A DNA stretch of 64,000 bases from Maribacter orientalis (GCF_900109345.1 NZ_FNZN01000003.1:248001-312000); one strand, 5' to 3'; shown: positions 19,516 to 29,019, counted from the first letter of the stretch. The notes: generated by a model not told the origin, from the sequence alone. A program made the numbers and translations.

Positions 19516-20523
19516 TTATGAATTAATTAATTCCATACCCAATTCGTTCTTACTGATATGGCCTTGAGACCAACTATCCAAATTGTCAAAAGTTATCTCC
19601 GCTATATTGGTTAAAGCTTCTTTTGTTATAAAAGCTTGATGTGGTGTTAGCAAAACATTCGTGAGAGATAGTAATTTTTTTAAACGTTCGTCTTTTATTC
19701 CATTTTTAGAATGGTCCTTAAAGAAAATACCTTTTTCTTTTTCGTATACATCGGTTGCATACCCGGCAATATTTTTAGCTTCTAAGGCTTCTATTAATGC
19801 TTTAGTATCTACCAATTCACCTCTTGAGGTATTTATGAGAATTGTACTTTTTTTCATTAAAGACAATTTTTCCTTATTGATAAAATAATAGTTTTCATAA
19901 TTCATGGGTATGTGAAGGCTAATGATATCAGATTCTTCACATAACTCGTTCAGTGGGGTATAGGTGACATTGCAAAGCTCAATAAGGTCATAATCAGGTG
20001 CTTGGTCATATGCCAGAATTTTACATCCAAAACCATGCATAATCTTGGCCATAATACTACCTATTCTTCCGGTGCCAATAATACCAACGGTTTTACCGTG
20101 TAAGTTAAAACCTAATAAGCCATCTTGTAAAAAATTATACTTATGAACCTGGGTATTTGCTAAAACAATTTTTCGATTCAACGCCAATAACAGTGCCGTT
20201 GCATGTTCGGCAATAGCATGGGGCGAGTAATCTGATGCATTAGCAACATGAAACCCAAAACGTTTCGCAGTTTTTATATGAAGGTTGTTATAACCACTAG
20301 AACGTAGGGTGATATAACGAACACCGAAATCCCAAAGTTTTTCTAATACAATTGATGAGGCATCGTCTCCTGAAAATATGGAAATAGCATTATAACCAGT
20401 AGCTTGTAATGCCGTTTCACTGTCCAACGCATTTTTGGTATAGGTTACCTCATTACGATTGTTGTTGGCACTTTTTAAAAAAGGAATTTCAAAATCTTTT
20501 GCACTATAAACCAGTAATTTCAT
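19516..20523 (-). CDS. ldhA: D-2-hydroxyacid dehydrogenase, probable fermentative D-lactate dehydrogenase
   Basis: The family normally begins MKxLVYSAKDFE, so the Met with its codon at 20521..20523 is preferred to the upstream in-frame Met at 20553. Visible are the NAD-binding GTGRIG, the Arg motif NTSRGELVD, the Glu in DVYEKE and the catalytic His in LLTPHQAF. It resembles LdhA, which reduces pyruvate to D-lactate with NADH and so regenerates NAD without oxygen. No box lies directly upstream. It may be cotranscribed with the small gene 20637..21113, which has one. A fermentative enzyme fits the anaerobic/dormancy theme of region B. Confidence 0.85.
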   Translation of the reverse strand: MKLLVYSAKDFEIPFLKSANNNRNEVTYTKNALDSETALQATGYNAISIFSGDDASSIVLEKLWDFGVRYITLRSSGYNNLHIKTAKRFGFHVANASDYSPHAIAEHATALLLALNRKIVLANTQVHKYNFLQDGLLGFNLHGKTVGIIGTGRIGSIMAKIMHGFGCKILAYDQAPDYDLIELCNVTYTPLNELCEESDIISLHIPMNYENYYFINKEKLSLMKKSTILINTSRGELVDTKALIEALEAKNIAGYATDVYEKEKGIFFKDHSKNGIKDERLKKLLSLTNVLLTPHQAFITKEALTNIAEITFDNLDSWSQGHISKNELGMELINS

Positions 20524-20636
20524 ATTGTTGTTCTTTTCTAAATATTTAAACATTTTCTATTCATATTGAATAAAATAAGTTTGATATAACTTTTCGCTAA
20601 CTTTACTATATTCTTGAGATATTGTTGAAAGTATTT

Positions 20637-21113
20637 TTAGGAATTAATTTCTTCTTTATTGACGGTTCTAACCTGGTAATCGGGGTTGCCTAAAGCTTTT
20701 TTCTGTTTTGTTGATTTAAGTATGGAAGATAATTTCGCAAAACCTCTTTCTTTTATAGTTCTATAGTCCAAAAGAATTTGGTTCACCTTTTGGAAGAGTT
20801 TTTTGTGTGTCTTCCTATAGGCGTGCTCCATTTCCAACTGATTTACGCCATCTATCATAATCTCTAGCTGGTTCATATGTTTTTGAACTTGTTTTATAAT
20901 AGGATTTAAAATTTTTTGGTTTTCTTCTATATCCTTTCTGAATTCTTCTGTTTTCGAAAATTCCTTTTTGTCTATAGGTTTAATCGCAAAAGATTGAATT
21001 AAGCTAATTAGAAAACGTTGCTCATCTTTAATAAAAGAAAGTTCTGAAAACCACTTTTTAGAATGCTCATGCATATCTTCGGCACTATACGAGTCTATAT
21101 AAGTATATTCCAT
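20637..21113 (-). CDS. Small helical protein, member of a three-copy paralogous family
   Basis: 158 residues, charged, predicted all-helical/coiled coil, no signal peptide. I know no named family. It shares a pattern with 21219..21641 and 53581..53982: near the N-terminus HEHSKKWFSELSFIKDEQRF (His, Trp, Asp-Glu at matching places), and near the C-terminus a Tyr-x2-x-His core (AYRKTHKKLFQKVNQILLDY) followed by a Lys/Phe helix. The start is supported by the box at 21171..21182 and -7 element at 21140..21147, about 23 bases after which the coding frame starts. Presumably a cytoplasmic stress-induced protein; function unknown. Confidence 0.75.
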   Translation of the reverse strand: MEYTYIDSYSAEDMHEHSKKWFSELSFIKDEQRFLISLIQSFAIKPIDKKEFSKTEEFRKDIEENQKILNPIIKQVQKHMNQLEIMIDGVNQLEMEHAYRKTHKKLFQKVNQILLDYRTIKERGFAKLSSILKSTKQKKALGNPDYQVRTVNKEEINS

Positions 21114-21170
21114 TTTCTTTGTTTTTTTAAATTATCATTCTAATTTAAAGAAAGGCATGTAGATTGAAAA

Positions 21171-21182
21171 TGACAAATATCA
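21171..21182 (-). promoter_or_regulatory. CRP/FNR-type box (TGACAAATATCA)
   Basis: Matches TGAY-N4-RTCA. It is followed after 23 bases on the minus strand by TAAATTAG (21140..21147). Promoter of the small helical protein gene starting at 21113, and perhaps of the D-lactate dehydrogenase after it. Confidence 0.8.
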
Positions 21183-21218
21183 GTTTCTATTGGCGTTTAG
21201 CAGAAAATGTTATTTGTA

Positions 21219-21641
21219 TTAAAAGTCGTTCAAGTTTAAAATACCGCCGGTGTAGTTGAAAATTTCTAATTTCAATTTTTGAAAATTTTCTAAACAAGAA
21301 TCTATTTTGGCCTGTAGCTTGTCATGTTTACGATAAAAACTTAATTCATATTTAATATCAGTACAGTCTAATAGACACCCTAAATTATTTTCATGAATAG
21401 AAATATCAATAAGAAGAGTTTTTTTGGTGTTTTTAATTTTCTGGATACGTATTTTGTATTCCTGTAAGCGTTCAAAAAGATTTCGTGTTTTGGGTTGAAA
21501 AATTTGACTATCTAATAGACGTTCGGCTAAGGTCAGTTCATCATCCATGATTTGAAAGCGTGTTTTCCATTGCTGTGTTTTCCAATGAAGGTCTTCTAGT
21601 TTCTTGTTCTTCTGACTTGTTCTTATTTGTTCTTTTCCCAT
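21219..21641 (-). CDS. Small helical protein, second member of the paralogous family
   Basis: 140 residues, strongly charged and helical, no signal peptide. The N-terminal core HWKTQQWKTRFQIMDDELTL lines up with the other two members, and the C-terminal core YELSFYRKHDKLQAKIDSCL keeps the Tyr-x-Lys-His pattern. It has its own box (21691..21702). Function unknown; its expression with USPs and the other paralogues suggests a stress role. Confidence 0.72.
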   Translation of the reverse strand: MGKEQIRTSQKNKKLEDLHWKTQQWKTRFQIMDDELTLAERLLDSQIFQPKTRNLFERLQEYKIRIQKIKNTKKTLLIDISIHENNLGCLLDCTDIKYELSFYRKHDKLQAKIDSCLENFQKLKLEIFNYTGGILNLNDF

Positions 21642-21690
21642 TATTGATAGGTCTACGTATAAAACTACTACCCAATAAAAAAGAAAACAA

Positions 21691-21702
21691 TGATGTAGGT
21701 CA
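21691..21702 (-). promoter_or_regulatory. CRP/FNR-type box (TGATGTAGGTCA)
   Basis: Followed after 23 bases on the minus strand by TAGTTTTA (21660..21667), then the start codon at 21641. Confidence 0.8.
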
Positions 21703-22020
21703 GAAACTAAAATTTAAGTAATAAACCTATGTTTCCTTTAATTGGAGACTAATTAATTACTTAGTAAAAACATTTATAATCTACTCTATATGCGCCAAAA
21801 GAGTAGACTTTGAATGATTAAGAAATTCATTACTAGTAATGGTCCACATATAATTATAATATGGTTCTAATTGGTTTAGAGCTACCTAGACCGGCAAATG
21901 TCACAACTATTATTTTAATTGTCAAATCAGAAAATATTGTAATTGTATTGACTATCAACAAATTCAGAAAGGTCTTAATTCTATTTTTCAAATTCCTTTA
22001 TACTTCATGATTTTTTGTAA
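21703..22020. other. 318-base gap with no gene seen
   Basis: AT-rich, no convincing frame on either strand and no box. It separates the USP gene at 22021..22860 from the promoter of the preceding small gene; it may contain the USP transcript's 3' end. Confidence 0.4.
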
Positions 22021-22860
22021 TTAATGTAAAGCTAAAATAGGAACGATAGCATTATATCCTATTTCCTTGACCATGGGTTTAGAAAAAATGCTACTGAAGA
22101 AAAAGTGCTTACGATTAATAAATGCAATCATATCGCTGTCCCTACTTTCAACAAAACTGGTTAAACCATCTGAAACATCTTTTAGAGAGAGGGTATGAAA
22201 GCTATGGTTTAAGGTACCCAATATATCTCCTAACAATTTCTGGTTGTTCAATTGTTCATCATTCAATTCGACATTTTTTGCAACATATAATACCCGGATT
22301 GCAGTGTCGTGCATTTTTGAAATTTCAATAAGATAACTCAATTCTTTGCGCTTAAAGGCGGACTTATAATCTGTAGGGAATACTATCTCTTTGGGGGACG
22401 AAAATCGAACATTTTCCGGAACGGCCAAAACAGGACATTCCCTAATTTTCTCCATGGTGTTGACCGTATTGCTTCCAAAAATCAGACCTTTGGCACCAGT
22501 AGCTCCTTGGGTGCCCATAACTACTAAATCGATATCTTTTTCAGCAATTATTTGCTTTAAAGCTTCCTCTAAAAAATTGAAGGTAGAAATGGTATGGTAT
22601 GAATGTTTCACATTGTTATGGTGTAGCTTTAGAATATCCAAGAGTTTATTAAACTCTTCTTCTGATCTAGTCTTTGCGGCTTCATATTCCGCACTACCAG
22701 GTTCAGGAATAAATAGGTTGTCGGTACTATAACTATCCAACCTAAAAACGTTTAAAAAGTAAAATTCACATTTAATTTCTTTATAAAGATTAAGCGCATA
22801 CCTGATGGCATTAAGGGCGTTTTTTGAAAAATCTGTAGGTACTAATATTCTCTTGTCCAT
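22021..22860 (-). CDS. Tandem-domain universal stress protein
   Basis: 279 residues, two USP domains (about 1-140 and 145-279). Domain 1 starts MDKRILVPTDFSKNA and keeps the ATP-binding glycine motif GTQGATGAKGLIFGSNT. Domain 2 has lost it, ending instead in a NRKHFFFSSIFSKPMVKEIG stretch. This pattern recurs in most USPs of this window. Probably a nucleotide-dependent stress regulator in the cytoplasm. Its own box lies upstream. Confidence 0.93.
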   Translation of the reverse strand: MDKRILVPTDFSKNALNAIRYALNLYKEIKCEFYFLNVFRLDSYSTDNLFIPEPGSAEYEAAKTRSEEEFNKLLDILKLHHNNVKHSYHTISTFNFLEEALKQIIAEKDIDLVVMGTQGATGAKGLIFGSNTVNTMEKIRECPVLAVPENVRFSSPKEIVFPTDYKSAFKRKELSYLIEISKMHDTAIRVLYVAKNVELNDEQLNNQKLLGDILGTLNHSFHTLSLKDVSDGLTSFVESRDSDMIAFINRKHFFFSSIFSKPMVKEIGYNAIVPILALH

Positions 22861-22917
22861 TTTTTATTTATTTGAGGTTTCCAGAGTAAATATATTTTGT
22901 GGTTAATATTTTTGCTA

Positions 22918-22929
22918 TGATTATAATCA
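22918..22929 (-). promoter_or_regulatory. CRP/FNR-type box (TGATTATAATCA)
   Basis: Perfect palindrome, followed after 23 bases on the minus strand by TATATTTA (22887..22894) and the USP start at 22860. The box overlaps the stop codon (22927..22929) of the upstream USP gene. Confidence 0.85.
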
Positions 22930-23775
22930 GTCTTGAGCGGGAAGAATTAAAAACGGGGTTTCTGAATACATGCTTACATCTTTTATAACAGGTTCACGGG
23001 TCAATTTTTCAAAAAGGTTATGTTTTTGATTAACCATTGAATACAGGTCTACATTCAATTTTTCGAGAAATTCCTGAATGACCTTCGCTTTGTCGTCGAA
23101 CAATTGTCTCCAATGAAACGTATGGTCGACATCCTTTAGGCAGATATCCAACAATTTTTTGTTTGATTCTTGTTCGGTATTTAAAATTTCTTCTTCCGTG
23201 ATATGCAATACTCTAATTTTTGCATTTAAAAGTGAGGCAATAAATAACAAAGGTTCTATGGATTTTTTGGCACACCCTTTCTTGAAATCAGTGACAAAGG
23301 CGATTTCTTTAGGTTCTTTATATTCCATTTCACCAGGAATGGCAAGAATTGGACAATTATTAATTTTGTTCGCTACCTGTATTGTATTGCTACCAAAGAA
23401 AATATCAGCTGCTTCGGTAAGACCTTTATTGCCCATAACAACCAAATCTATATGCCGCTTATCAATTGTTTTGGTGATTATCTTAGATAGAATTCCTTTT
23501 TCTGAGATGGTCTGAAACTGATGATCGGGGTTATCATTGTCCAATACAATTTTGTGCATTGTCTTTGTTAAATTTTCCTCAGATTCAAGTTTTAGTTTTT
23601 CAAGTAGTTTTTTACTAACTAGCAATTTTGGTTTTTTTCCTTGTAAGGGTGTTAATTTGTTGAATACATTCAATAAATAAAAATTGCATGATTTTGATGC
23701 CAATAATTTTGTAACGTAGAAAAGTGCACAGTAGGCGTTGTTAGAAAAATCTGTAGCGACAAGTATATTCTTCAT
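22927..23775 (-). CDS. Tandem-domain universal stress protein
   Basis: 282 residues. Domain 1 begins MKNILVATDFSNNAY, with the ATP motif GNKGLTEAADIFFGSNT. Domain 2 is degenerate (NQKHNLFEKLTREPVIKDVS). It starts only 6 bases after the end of 23782..24618 and has no box of its own, so it should be transcribed from the box at 24673. Its stop codon lies inside the next gene's box. Confidence 0.92.
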   Translation of the reverse strand: MKNILVATDFSNNAYCALFYVTKLLASKSCNFYLLNVFNKLTPLQGKKPKLLVSKKLLEKLKLESEENLTKTMHKIVLDNDNPDHQFQTISEKGILSKIITKTIDKRHIDLVVMGNKGLTEAADIFFGSNTIQVANKINNCPILAIPGEMEYKEPKEIAFVTDFKKGCAKKSIEPLLFIASLLNAKIRVLHITEEEILNTEQESNKKLLDICLKDVDHTFHWRQLFDDKAKVIQEFLEKLNVDLYSMVNQKHNLFEKLTREPVIKDVSMYSETPFLILPAQD

Positions 23776-23781
23776 AATATT

Positions 23782-24618
23782 TTAATTTTGAGGGAGTACC
23801 ATAAAGGGAACGGTAATGTGTAATCCTATTTTTTTAATAATTGGTTCAATAAACAATCGTTCCAAAAAAGTGTGTTTATTCTTCACCATCACCAATAGGT
23901 TTATTTTTTGTTTTATCTGAAATTCATTGATAGCTTCTATGATACCATTATCAGGTAATTCATGAAACAATGCCTGGTTTCCTAATAATTTTTCAAGCGT
24001 TGCTTTGTGCTTTTCTTGAATTGTGGTAAGGTTATACCCTGCTCTTACGTGCATTACATTAATTCTTGATTTATGTTTTGTTGCAATTGCCAACAAAGTC
24101 TCCATATTCCCTTTTTTATATTCAATCTCATAATCGGTAGGGAATAATATTTCTTTGGGAGCTTCATAATCAAAATTTGGTGGAACGGCAATGACGGGGC
24201 ATTTTGCTTTTTTGATTACATGAACCGTATGCGTGCCAAATAAAATTTCAGTGGCACCGGTAACGCCCTTTGTTCCCATTACTATTACATCTATATTTTC
24301 TGCCGCTACAGTTTCTAAAACTTCACTTATTAGTGTATTGAAAGCAGAATGAACAATTATCGTATGGATAGGGTTTGGGTATTGACGTTCTAAGCTATCT
24401 TTCAATTTCTCTAATTGTGTCATACTACTTTCCTGTAAAATATCTCCTAGACCAATTTGACCAGGGCTACCAATAATGTATTCGGTCTGATAAACGGGTG
24501 GGGTATAGGTATGCAACAAATAGAAGGTAGTTTTAACGTCTTTATAGACCTTTAGCGCATAACGAATAGCTTCTTTAGAGTTATCGGAAAAATCAGTAGG
24601 TAAGAGAATTCGTGACAT
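23782..24618 (-). CDS. Tandem-domain universal stress protein
   Basis: 278 residues. Domain 1: MSRILLPTDFSDNSKEA start and the complete ATP motif GTKGVTGATEILFGTHT. Domain 2: degenerate end KNKHTFLERLFIEPIIKKIG. It is the first gene of a two-USP operon and divergent from trxA; both are driven from one shared box at 24673..24684. Confidence 0.93.
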   Translation of the reverse strand: MSRILLPTDFSDNSKEAIRYALKVYKDVKTTFYLLHTYTPPVYQTEYIIGSPGQIGLGDILQESSMTQLEKLKDSLERQYPNPIHTIIVHSAFNTLISEVLETVAAENIDVIVMGTKGVTGATEILFGTHTVHVIKKAKCPVIAVPPNFDYEAPKEILFPTDYEIEYKKGNMETLLAIATKHKSRINVMHVRAGYNLTTIQEKHKATLEKLLGNQALFHELPDNGIIEAINEFQIKQKINLLVMVKNKHTFLERLFIEPIIKKIGLHITVPFMVLPQN

Positions 24619-24672
24619 AAATATATAAGGTATGATTTACATAAAATTAAGGCAATGAAATTTGAATAACCA

Positions 24673-24684
24673 TGACCTTGGTCA
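24673..24684. promoter_or_regulatory. Bidirectional CRP/FNR-type box (TGACCTTGGTCA)
   Basis: Perfect palindrome almost exactly midway between divergent starts (24618 minus, 24735 plus). 23 bases away on the minus side is TAATTTTA (24642..24649), and 23 bases away on the plus side TATTTTTA (24708..24715). One site therefore seems to activate both the USP pair and thioredoxin. Confidence 0.85.
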
Positions 24685-24734
24685 GTTCAATAAATTATGC
24701 TTTAAACTATTTTTAGCATTTAAATGATAAATGA

Positions 24735-25034
24735 ATGAAAAGTAGTTTTTCTAAAATTATAGAATCTGAAATTCCAGTTCTTGTAGATTTTTATGCAGAT
24801 TGGTGTGGACCATGTAAAATGCTGGCCCCTATTTTAAAACAAGTAAAAGTTGAAATGGGTGAAGCCATTAAAATTGTCAAAATTGATGTGGATAAGAACC
24901 AATCGATAGCTGCTAAATATCAAGTGCGAGGAGTGCCTACCATGTTATTATTCAAAAAAGGGAAACAGCTTTGGCGACAGTCAGGGGTATTGCAAAAGAA
25001 CGATTTAATTCAAATCGTAAAATCCCATGCCTAA
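24735..25034 (+). CDS. trxA: Thioredoxin
   Basis: 99 residues, a standard thioredoxin. The active site WCGPCK has Cys24 and Cys27, and the cis-proline is in RGVPTML. It reduces protein disulfides in the cytoplasm. It has no signal peptide. It is coregulated with the divergent USP pair through the shared box. It could supply electrons to the class II ribonucleotide reductase encoded in the same island; that link is inference. Confidence 0.95.
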   Translation: MKSSFSKIIESEIPVLVDFYADWCGPCKMLAPILKQVKVEMGEAIKIVKIDVDKNQSIAAKYQVRGVPTMLLFKKGKQLWRQSGVLQKNDLIQIVKSHA

Positions 25035-25140
25035 ATTATATTTTAGAATTTATAGTTCATCTACAATTTTAGTAGACATTCTATTAGTCCAATAATATGG
25101 TAAATGGTCAAAAATTTAATCCTTTTAAGTTTTGCAAGCT

Positions 25141-25980
25141 TTATTCATGAATTACCAGAAATGGAACAGTTAAGTGGTAACTAATTCTCTCAACTTTTGG
25201 TCTAAACAGAATACGCTCTATGAAATTGAGGTTTTTTGTAACCATTACGATCATATCTAAATTGCAACTTTCTACAAAATGTTGAACGGCTATGTCAATT
25301 TTTTTTGCCGTTAGGGTATGAAATGAATAGGCTATGTCTGTAAAAAAATCTTTTAAAAATTCACGATTTTTTAATTGGTCTAGACTAAGTCCATTTCCTT
25401 TAGAAGCCACGTATAAAAATCGTATAGCAGAATTATGCATCATAACAAGCTCTTTTATCTTTTTCATGACCGTTGCATCATACCCTAAAAGAAAATCTGT
25501 TGGAAAACCTATTTCTTTTGGGTCGCTATATTTTGCCTTTTCTGGTACTGCTAATACAGCACACGGTACTTTGGTGATAACATTGCCAGTATTGCTGCCT
25601 AAAGAAACAGCTTTTATGCCCGAGGCCCCTTTGGTGCCCATAATAATTAATTCAATGTTTTTATCTATTACTTCTTGTTTTATATAATCGGTAAAAAAAC
25701 CATACATAGCTTTGGTTTCATATGTATGCTTCATATTTAGCGGTAATTTTTGAATCTTTTCTATTAAAGATTTTAATTTTCCCCTGCTCTCCTTTAAAAT
25801 ACTTTCTTCACGTATTTCTGGAGGTACGAACATGGTGCTTTCACTACCCGAATATGGTTGAATAGGATGTACATGGATCAAATAAAAAGTGCACTTAATA
25901 TTTTTAAATAATGATGTACCGTAAATAATGGCATTCCATGCATTGTCAGAGAAATCTGTTGGAATCAGTATGTTTTTCAT
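25141..25980 (-). CDS. Tandem-domain universal stress protein
   Basis: About 279 residues from Met at 25980 (MKNILIPTDFSDNAW). An in-frame Met at 26001 lies within the promoter -7 element and would precede the transcription start, so it is rejected. Domain 1 has GTKGASGIKAVSLGSNT. Domain 2 ends with the degenerate TKNLNFIERILFRPKVERIS pattern shared with its paralogues. Convergent with trxA. Confidence 0.93.
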   Translation of the reverse strand: MKNILIPTDFSDNAWNAIIYGTSLFKNIKCTFYLIHVHPIQPYSGSESTMFVPPEIREESILKESRGKLKSLIEKIQKLPLNMKHTYETKAMYGFFTDYIKQEVIDKNIELIIMGTKGASGIKAVSLGSNTGNVITKVPCAVLAVPEKAKYSDPKEIGFPTDFLLGYDATVMKKIKELVMMHNSAIRFLYVASKGNGLSLDQLKNREFLKDFFTDIAYSFHTLTAKKIDIAVQHFVESCNLDMIVMVTKNLNFIERILFRPKVERISYHLTVPFLVIHE

Positions 25981-26031
25981 AGTACCTATTGATTTAGCCA
26001 TAAATGTAGCCGCACTTAATGTGATTATAAA

Positions 26032-26043
26032 TGATTATAATCA
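26032..26043 (-). promoter_or_regulatory. CRP/FNR-type box (TGATTATAATCA)
   Basis: Perfect palindrome, identical to the box at 22918. TACATTTA follows after 23 bases (26001..26008, minus strand). It serves the USP gene starting at 25980. Confidence 0.85.
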
Positions 26044-26058
26044 TGCAAGTAATGTATC

Positions 26059-27012
26059 TTATAATTCTAACCAGCCCAATGCAGCAGGGCCTAATACGGC
26101 ATCGCTACTTGTAGCGGTTGATAATAGTACCTTAATTTTGCCTTTGTAGGCATTAAAAAGATATTTGTCCATATGGGTTTTTATCGGTTGTAGAAGAATA
26201 TCGCCTGCCTTGCTTAGACCGCCGGATAGTATAAATGCCTCTGGATCTAAATGGGCAACTGTATCTGCCATTTTGCTTCCAAGAACTTCACCTGTTTTTT
26301 CAAAAGCGGTAATCGCTATTAAATCTCCTTTTAGAGCCGCATTTGAAATATCTGTTCCGGTCATATCTTCAAAACTAATACTGCGTAAAGGGGAATCTTC
26401 TGTCATATCTGCCATTAACTCAAAGACTGTTCTTTTGATACCGGTTACCGATGCGTAGGTTTCCAGACAGCCCTGTAATCCGCAATTACACTCTCTTCCA
26501 TTTGGATCCACATTAACATGGCCAATTTCTCCTGCAGCACCGTGTTCCCCAATTAATAGTTTGCCATCTACAATGATTCCGCTTCCAAGGCCGGTACCTA
26601 AAGTCAATGCCACAAAATTCTTCATTCCTTTCGCAGCACCAAAAACCATCTCACCTAATGCGGCGGCATTCGCATCGTTGGCTAGAGATACAGGCAGCAT
26701 AAAAGTTTGATTGATAATCTTTGATATTGGAGTTATCTTGCCCCATTTCAGATTCGGAGGATTTTCAATTTGACCTGTGTATGGGTTGGCATTGGGAGCG
26801 CCAACACCTATAGAAAGTATTTGTATTTCTCCATCCCATTTTTGAATAAGGGTTTCCACTTCCAATTTTAGTTTTTCCATAAAACTTGGAAACGGATTTT
26901 GAGCATTGGTTTTGAAAACGGTCTTGTCCAAAATATTTCCTTCTCTAGTAACGAGGCCAACCTTAGTAAGGCTACCACCAATGTCAATTCCTAAAACGAC
27001 CTCTTTTGCCAT
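26059..27012 (-). CDS. ROK-family sugar kinase, probable glucokinase
   Basis: 317 residues. The N-terminal ATP motif is LGIDIGGSLTKVGLV, with a sugar-binding ANDANAAALGE region. The ROK zinc motif is GHVNVDPNGRECNCGLQGC followed by LETYAS. It would phosphorylate glucose, or another hexose, with ATP. With the two PfkB kinases and the D-lactate dehydrogenase it completes a glycolytic, fermentative theme in the island. It has its own box and -7 element. Confidence 0.88.
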   Translation of the reverse strand: MAKEVVLGIDIGGSLTKVGLVTREGNILDKTVFKTNAQNPFPSFMEKLKLEVETLIQKWDGEIQILSIGVGAPNANPYTGQIENPPNLKWGKITPISKIINQTFMLPVSLANDANAAALGEMVFGAAKGMKNFVALTLGTGLGSGIIVDGKLLIGEHGAAGEIGHVNVDPNGRECNCGLQGCLETYASVTGIKRTVFELMADMTEDSPLRSISFEDMTGTDISNAALKGDLIAITAFEKTGEVLGSKMADTVAHLDPEAFILSGGLSKAGDILLQPIKTHMDKYLFNAYKGKIKVLLSTATSSDAVLGPAALGWLEL

Positions 27013-27060
27013 ACCATTTAATTTTTGTTCAAATTAAAATATTCTTATGTCGATTTCAAC

Positions 27061-27072
27061 TGATATTTGTCA
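27061..27072 (-). promoter_or_regulatory. CRP/FNR-type box (TGATATTTGTCA)
   Basis: On the minus strand a -7-like TTAATTTG (27030..27037) follows after 23 bases; the TTTG is aligned, the TA is shifted by one. Start of the ROK kinase at 27012. Confidence 0.75.
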
Positions 27073-27245
27073 TCATATTTCAATAAGATATAGTGTTAAG
27101 TGACTTATTTTAATACCATAAATGCATGACTATATTGTTATCATTACCACCACCAATGAATTAAATAAGAGCTTGTATTGTTAGTCAATTAGAATTTCTA
27201 CACGTTGGGTAAAAATTCTATTAAAAATCTATTTCTAGTAAAGTG

Positions 27246-28091
27246 TTACTCTGAAGTTTGTGGTATAACCAAAAAGGGAATTGTAGTATGGTATCCAATA
27301 AAGTCTACGTTAGATTTCACTGTTAACCTTTCTAAAAAGGAATGTTTTCTGCTCATCATTACCAAAAGTCCAGATTGGTGTTCTTCAATATATGTTCGGA
27401 TTGCCTCGGGCATCAATTTACCTCTTTCCTCTACGAAATCGGGATTAATATTTATAAAATAATCCATTAGCGCCTTTTTATTCACCTTCTGTTCATCGAC
27501 CAAATCATACTCTTCTTTTACGTGTAATATGGTTAATTTTGCTTTGTGGGTATTTGAGAGGTTAATTAAGAGTTTTAAGTCTTTATCGTGGTATAATTGT
27601 TCATAATCGGTAGGAAAAATAATAGAATTTATTTCTTTAAACTCATAACCAACAGGCACAACCAAAATTGGAATCTTTGATTTTCTAATGACGTGAACGG
27701 TATTTGTTCCCAGAAAAATTTCCTTGGCACCAGTTGCCCCTTGCGTTCCCATTACGATCAAATCAAAATCTTTGGTTTCTGAAAGTTCCAAGATCTCATT
27801 GGTCAAGGTGTTAAATGCAGAAAGCGTCTTAAATGTATGTTTGGGGTTATTAAATTTTAGTTTTATATCCACTAAAGTTTTATCTAGACCTGCCTGTGCA
27901 ATTTCTACTCCCTTATCGGGTATTGCACTAAAGGTTGGCCCACCCATCAAATAATCCATGCGATAAAAAGTTGGGGTATACGTGTGTAGTATTTGAAATT
28001 CGCATTTCTCAGTTTTAAAAAATTCAAGGGCATAACAAATGGCGTTCCATGCGTTATTTGAGAAATCTGTAGGCAAGAGTATATGTTTCAT
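27246..28091 (-). CDS. Tandem-domain universal stress protein
   Basis: 281 residues. Domain 1 begins MKHILLPTDFSNNAW with ATP motif GTQGATGAKEIFLGTNT. Domain 2 has the degenerate SRKHSFLERLTVKSNVDFIG end. It starts 17 bases after the stop of 28109..28954 with no box between, so it is the second gene of a two-USP operon driven from 29008. Confidence 0.93.
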   Translation of the reverse strand: MKHILLPTDFSNNAWNAICYALEFFKTEKCEFQILHTYTPTFYRMDYLMGGPTFSAIPDKGVEIAQAGLDKTLVDIKLKFNNPKHTFKTLSAFNTLTNEILELSETKDFDLIVMGTQGATGAKEIFLGTNTVHVIRKSKIPILVVPVGYEFKEINSIIFPTDYEQLYHDKDLKLLINLSNTHKAKLTILHVKEEYDLVDEQKVNKKALMDYFININPDFVEERGKLMPEAIRTYIEEHQSGLLVMMSRKHSFLERLTVKSNVDFIGYHTTIPFLVIPQTSE

Positions 28092-28108
28092 AGTACAGGA
28101 GTTAAATA

Positions 28109-28954
28109 TTATCTGGGTAAGTTCTGCATGACCATAAATGGAATTTTAGGATGTAACCCAATATCAACAACAGTAGACCGATATAACAGATCTTCTAAAT
28201 AGGAATGCCGAGCATTGACCATGACCAATAGATTAATATCCTTTTCTAAAATATATTCCATAATTGCCTCGCCTTTATTTTTAACTGGCGTACGTTCATC
28301 AAACAGGTAGGCATTAGGTAAAGATTCTTGTAAGAACTGCTTGTTGTCAATTTGTCGATGGCTTAACTCTTCAAAATCAGAAATATAAAGACAGTGTACT
28401 TCAGATTTAAACTCAGCGGCCAAAGTATTCAATAGTTTTAGTTCTCTACGTTTATATGGCAACATGTAGTCGGTAGGAAATAGGATTTTTTTAGGTTGTC
28501 GATATTCGTAGTTTTCAGGAATGGCCAGAACGGGACAAGAGACATATTTGAATACTTGTACCGTATGGCTGCCAAACGTAATTTTTTTGTCGGCAGTCTT
28601 ACCTTGGGTTCCCATAATTACAAGATCTACATTGATTTGGTTGGCTAAATCATTGACCGCATCGACCAAAGACTCAAAAGTAGATACGGTTTTAAAACTG
28701 TGTTTAGGATTGTGGTATTTTTCGGTAAGTTCGGTTATTGTATTTTTTAGTGACTGATCTACATTTTTTCTGGTGATTTCTTTTTGCTCTTCTATCGACT
28801 TGCCCCCATTCTCTTTAAAAGGTCCGTATATCTCATCGGCATAGGCATGTAAAAAATAGAAATTAGTGCGTTCGCATTTGTATAGCTGTATGGCATATTT
28901 TATTGCATGCATGGCATTTTTCGAAAAATCGGTAGGAATCAAAATAGTGGTCAT
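28109..28954 (-). CDS. Tandem-domain universal stress protein
   Basis: 281 residues. Domain 1 begins MTTILIPTDFSKNAM; its ATP motif GTQGKTADKKITFGSHT has lost the second glycine, so nucleotide binding is less certain than in its siblings. Domain 2 is degenerate (NARHSYLEDLLYRSTVVDIG). First gene of a two-USP operon. Confidence 0.92.
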   Translation of the reverse strand: MTTILIPTDFSKNAMHAIKYAIQLYKCERTNFYFLHAYADEIYGPFKENGGKSIEEQKEITRKNVDQSLKNTITELTEKYHNPKHSFKTVSTFESLVDAVNDLANQINVDLVIMGTQGKTADKKITFGSHTVQVFKYVSCPVLAIPENYEYRQPKKILFPTDYMLPYKRRELKLLNTLAAEFKSEVHCLYISDFEELSHRQIDNKQFLQESLPNAYLFDERTPVKNKGEAIMEYILEKDINLLVMVNARHSYLEDLLYRSTVVDIGLHPKIPFMVMQNLPR

Positions 28955-29007
28955 AGCATTTTTTTTTATGATTATTTAAAAATATTCCTATCATAACTTA
29001 ATACCTA

Positions 29008-29019
29008 TGATATATGTCA
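29008..29019 (-). promoter_or_regulatory. CRP/FNR-type box (TGATATATGTCA)
   Basis: Followed after 23 bases on the minus strand by TATTTTTA (28977..28984), then the USP start at 28954. Confidence 0.82.
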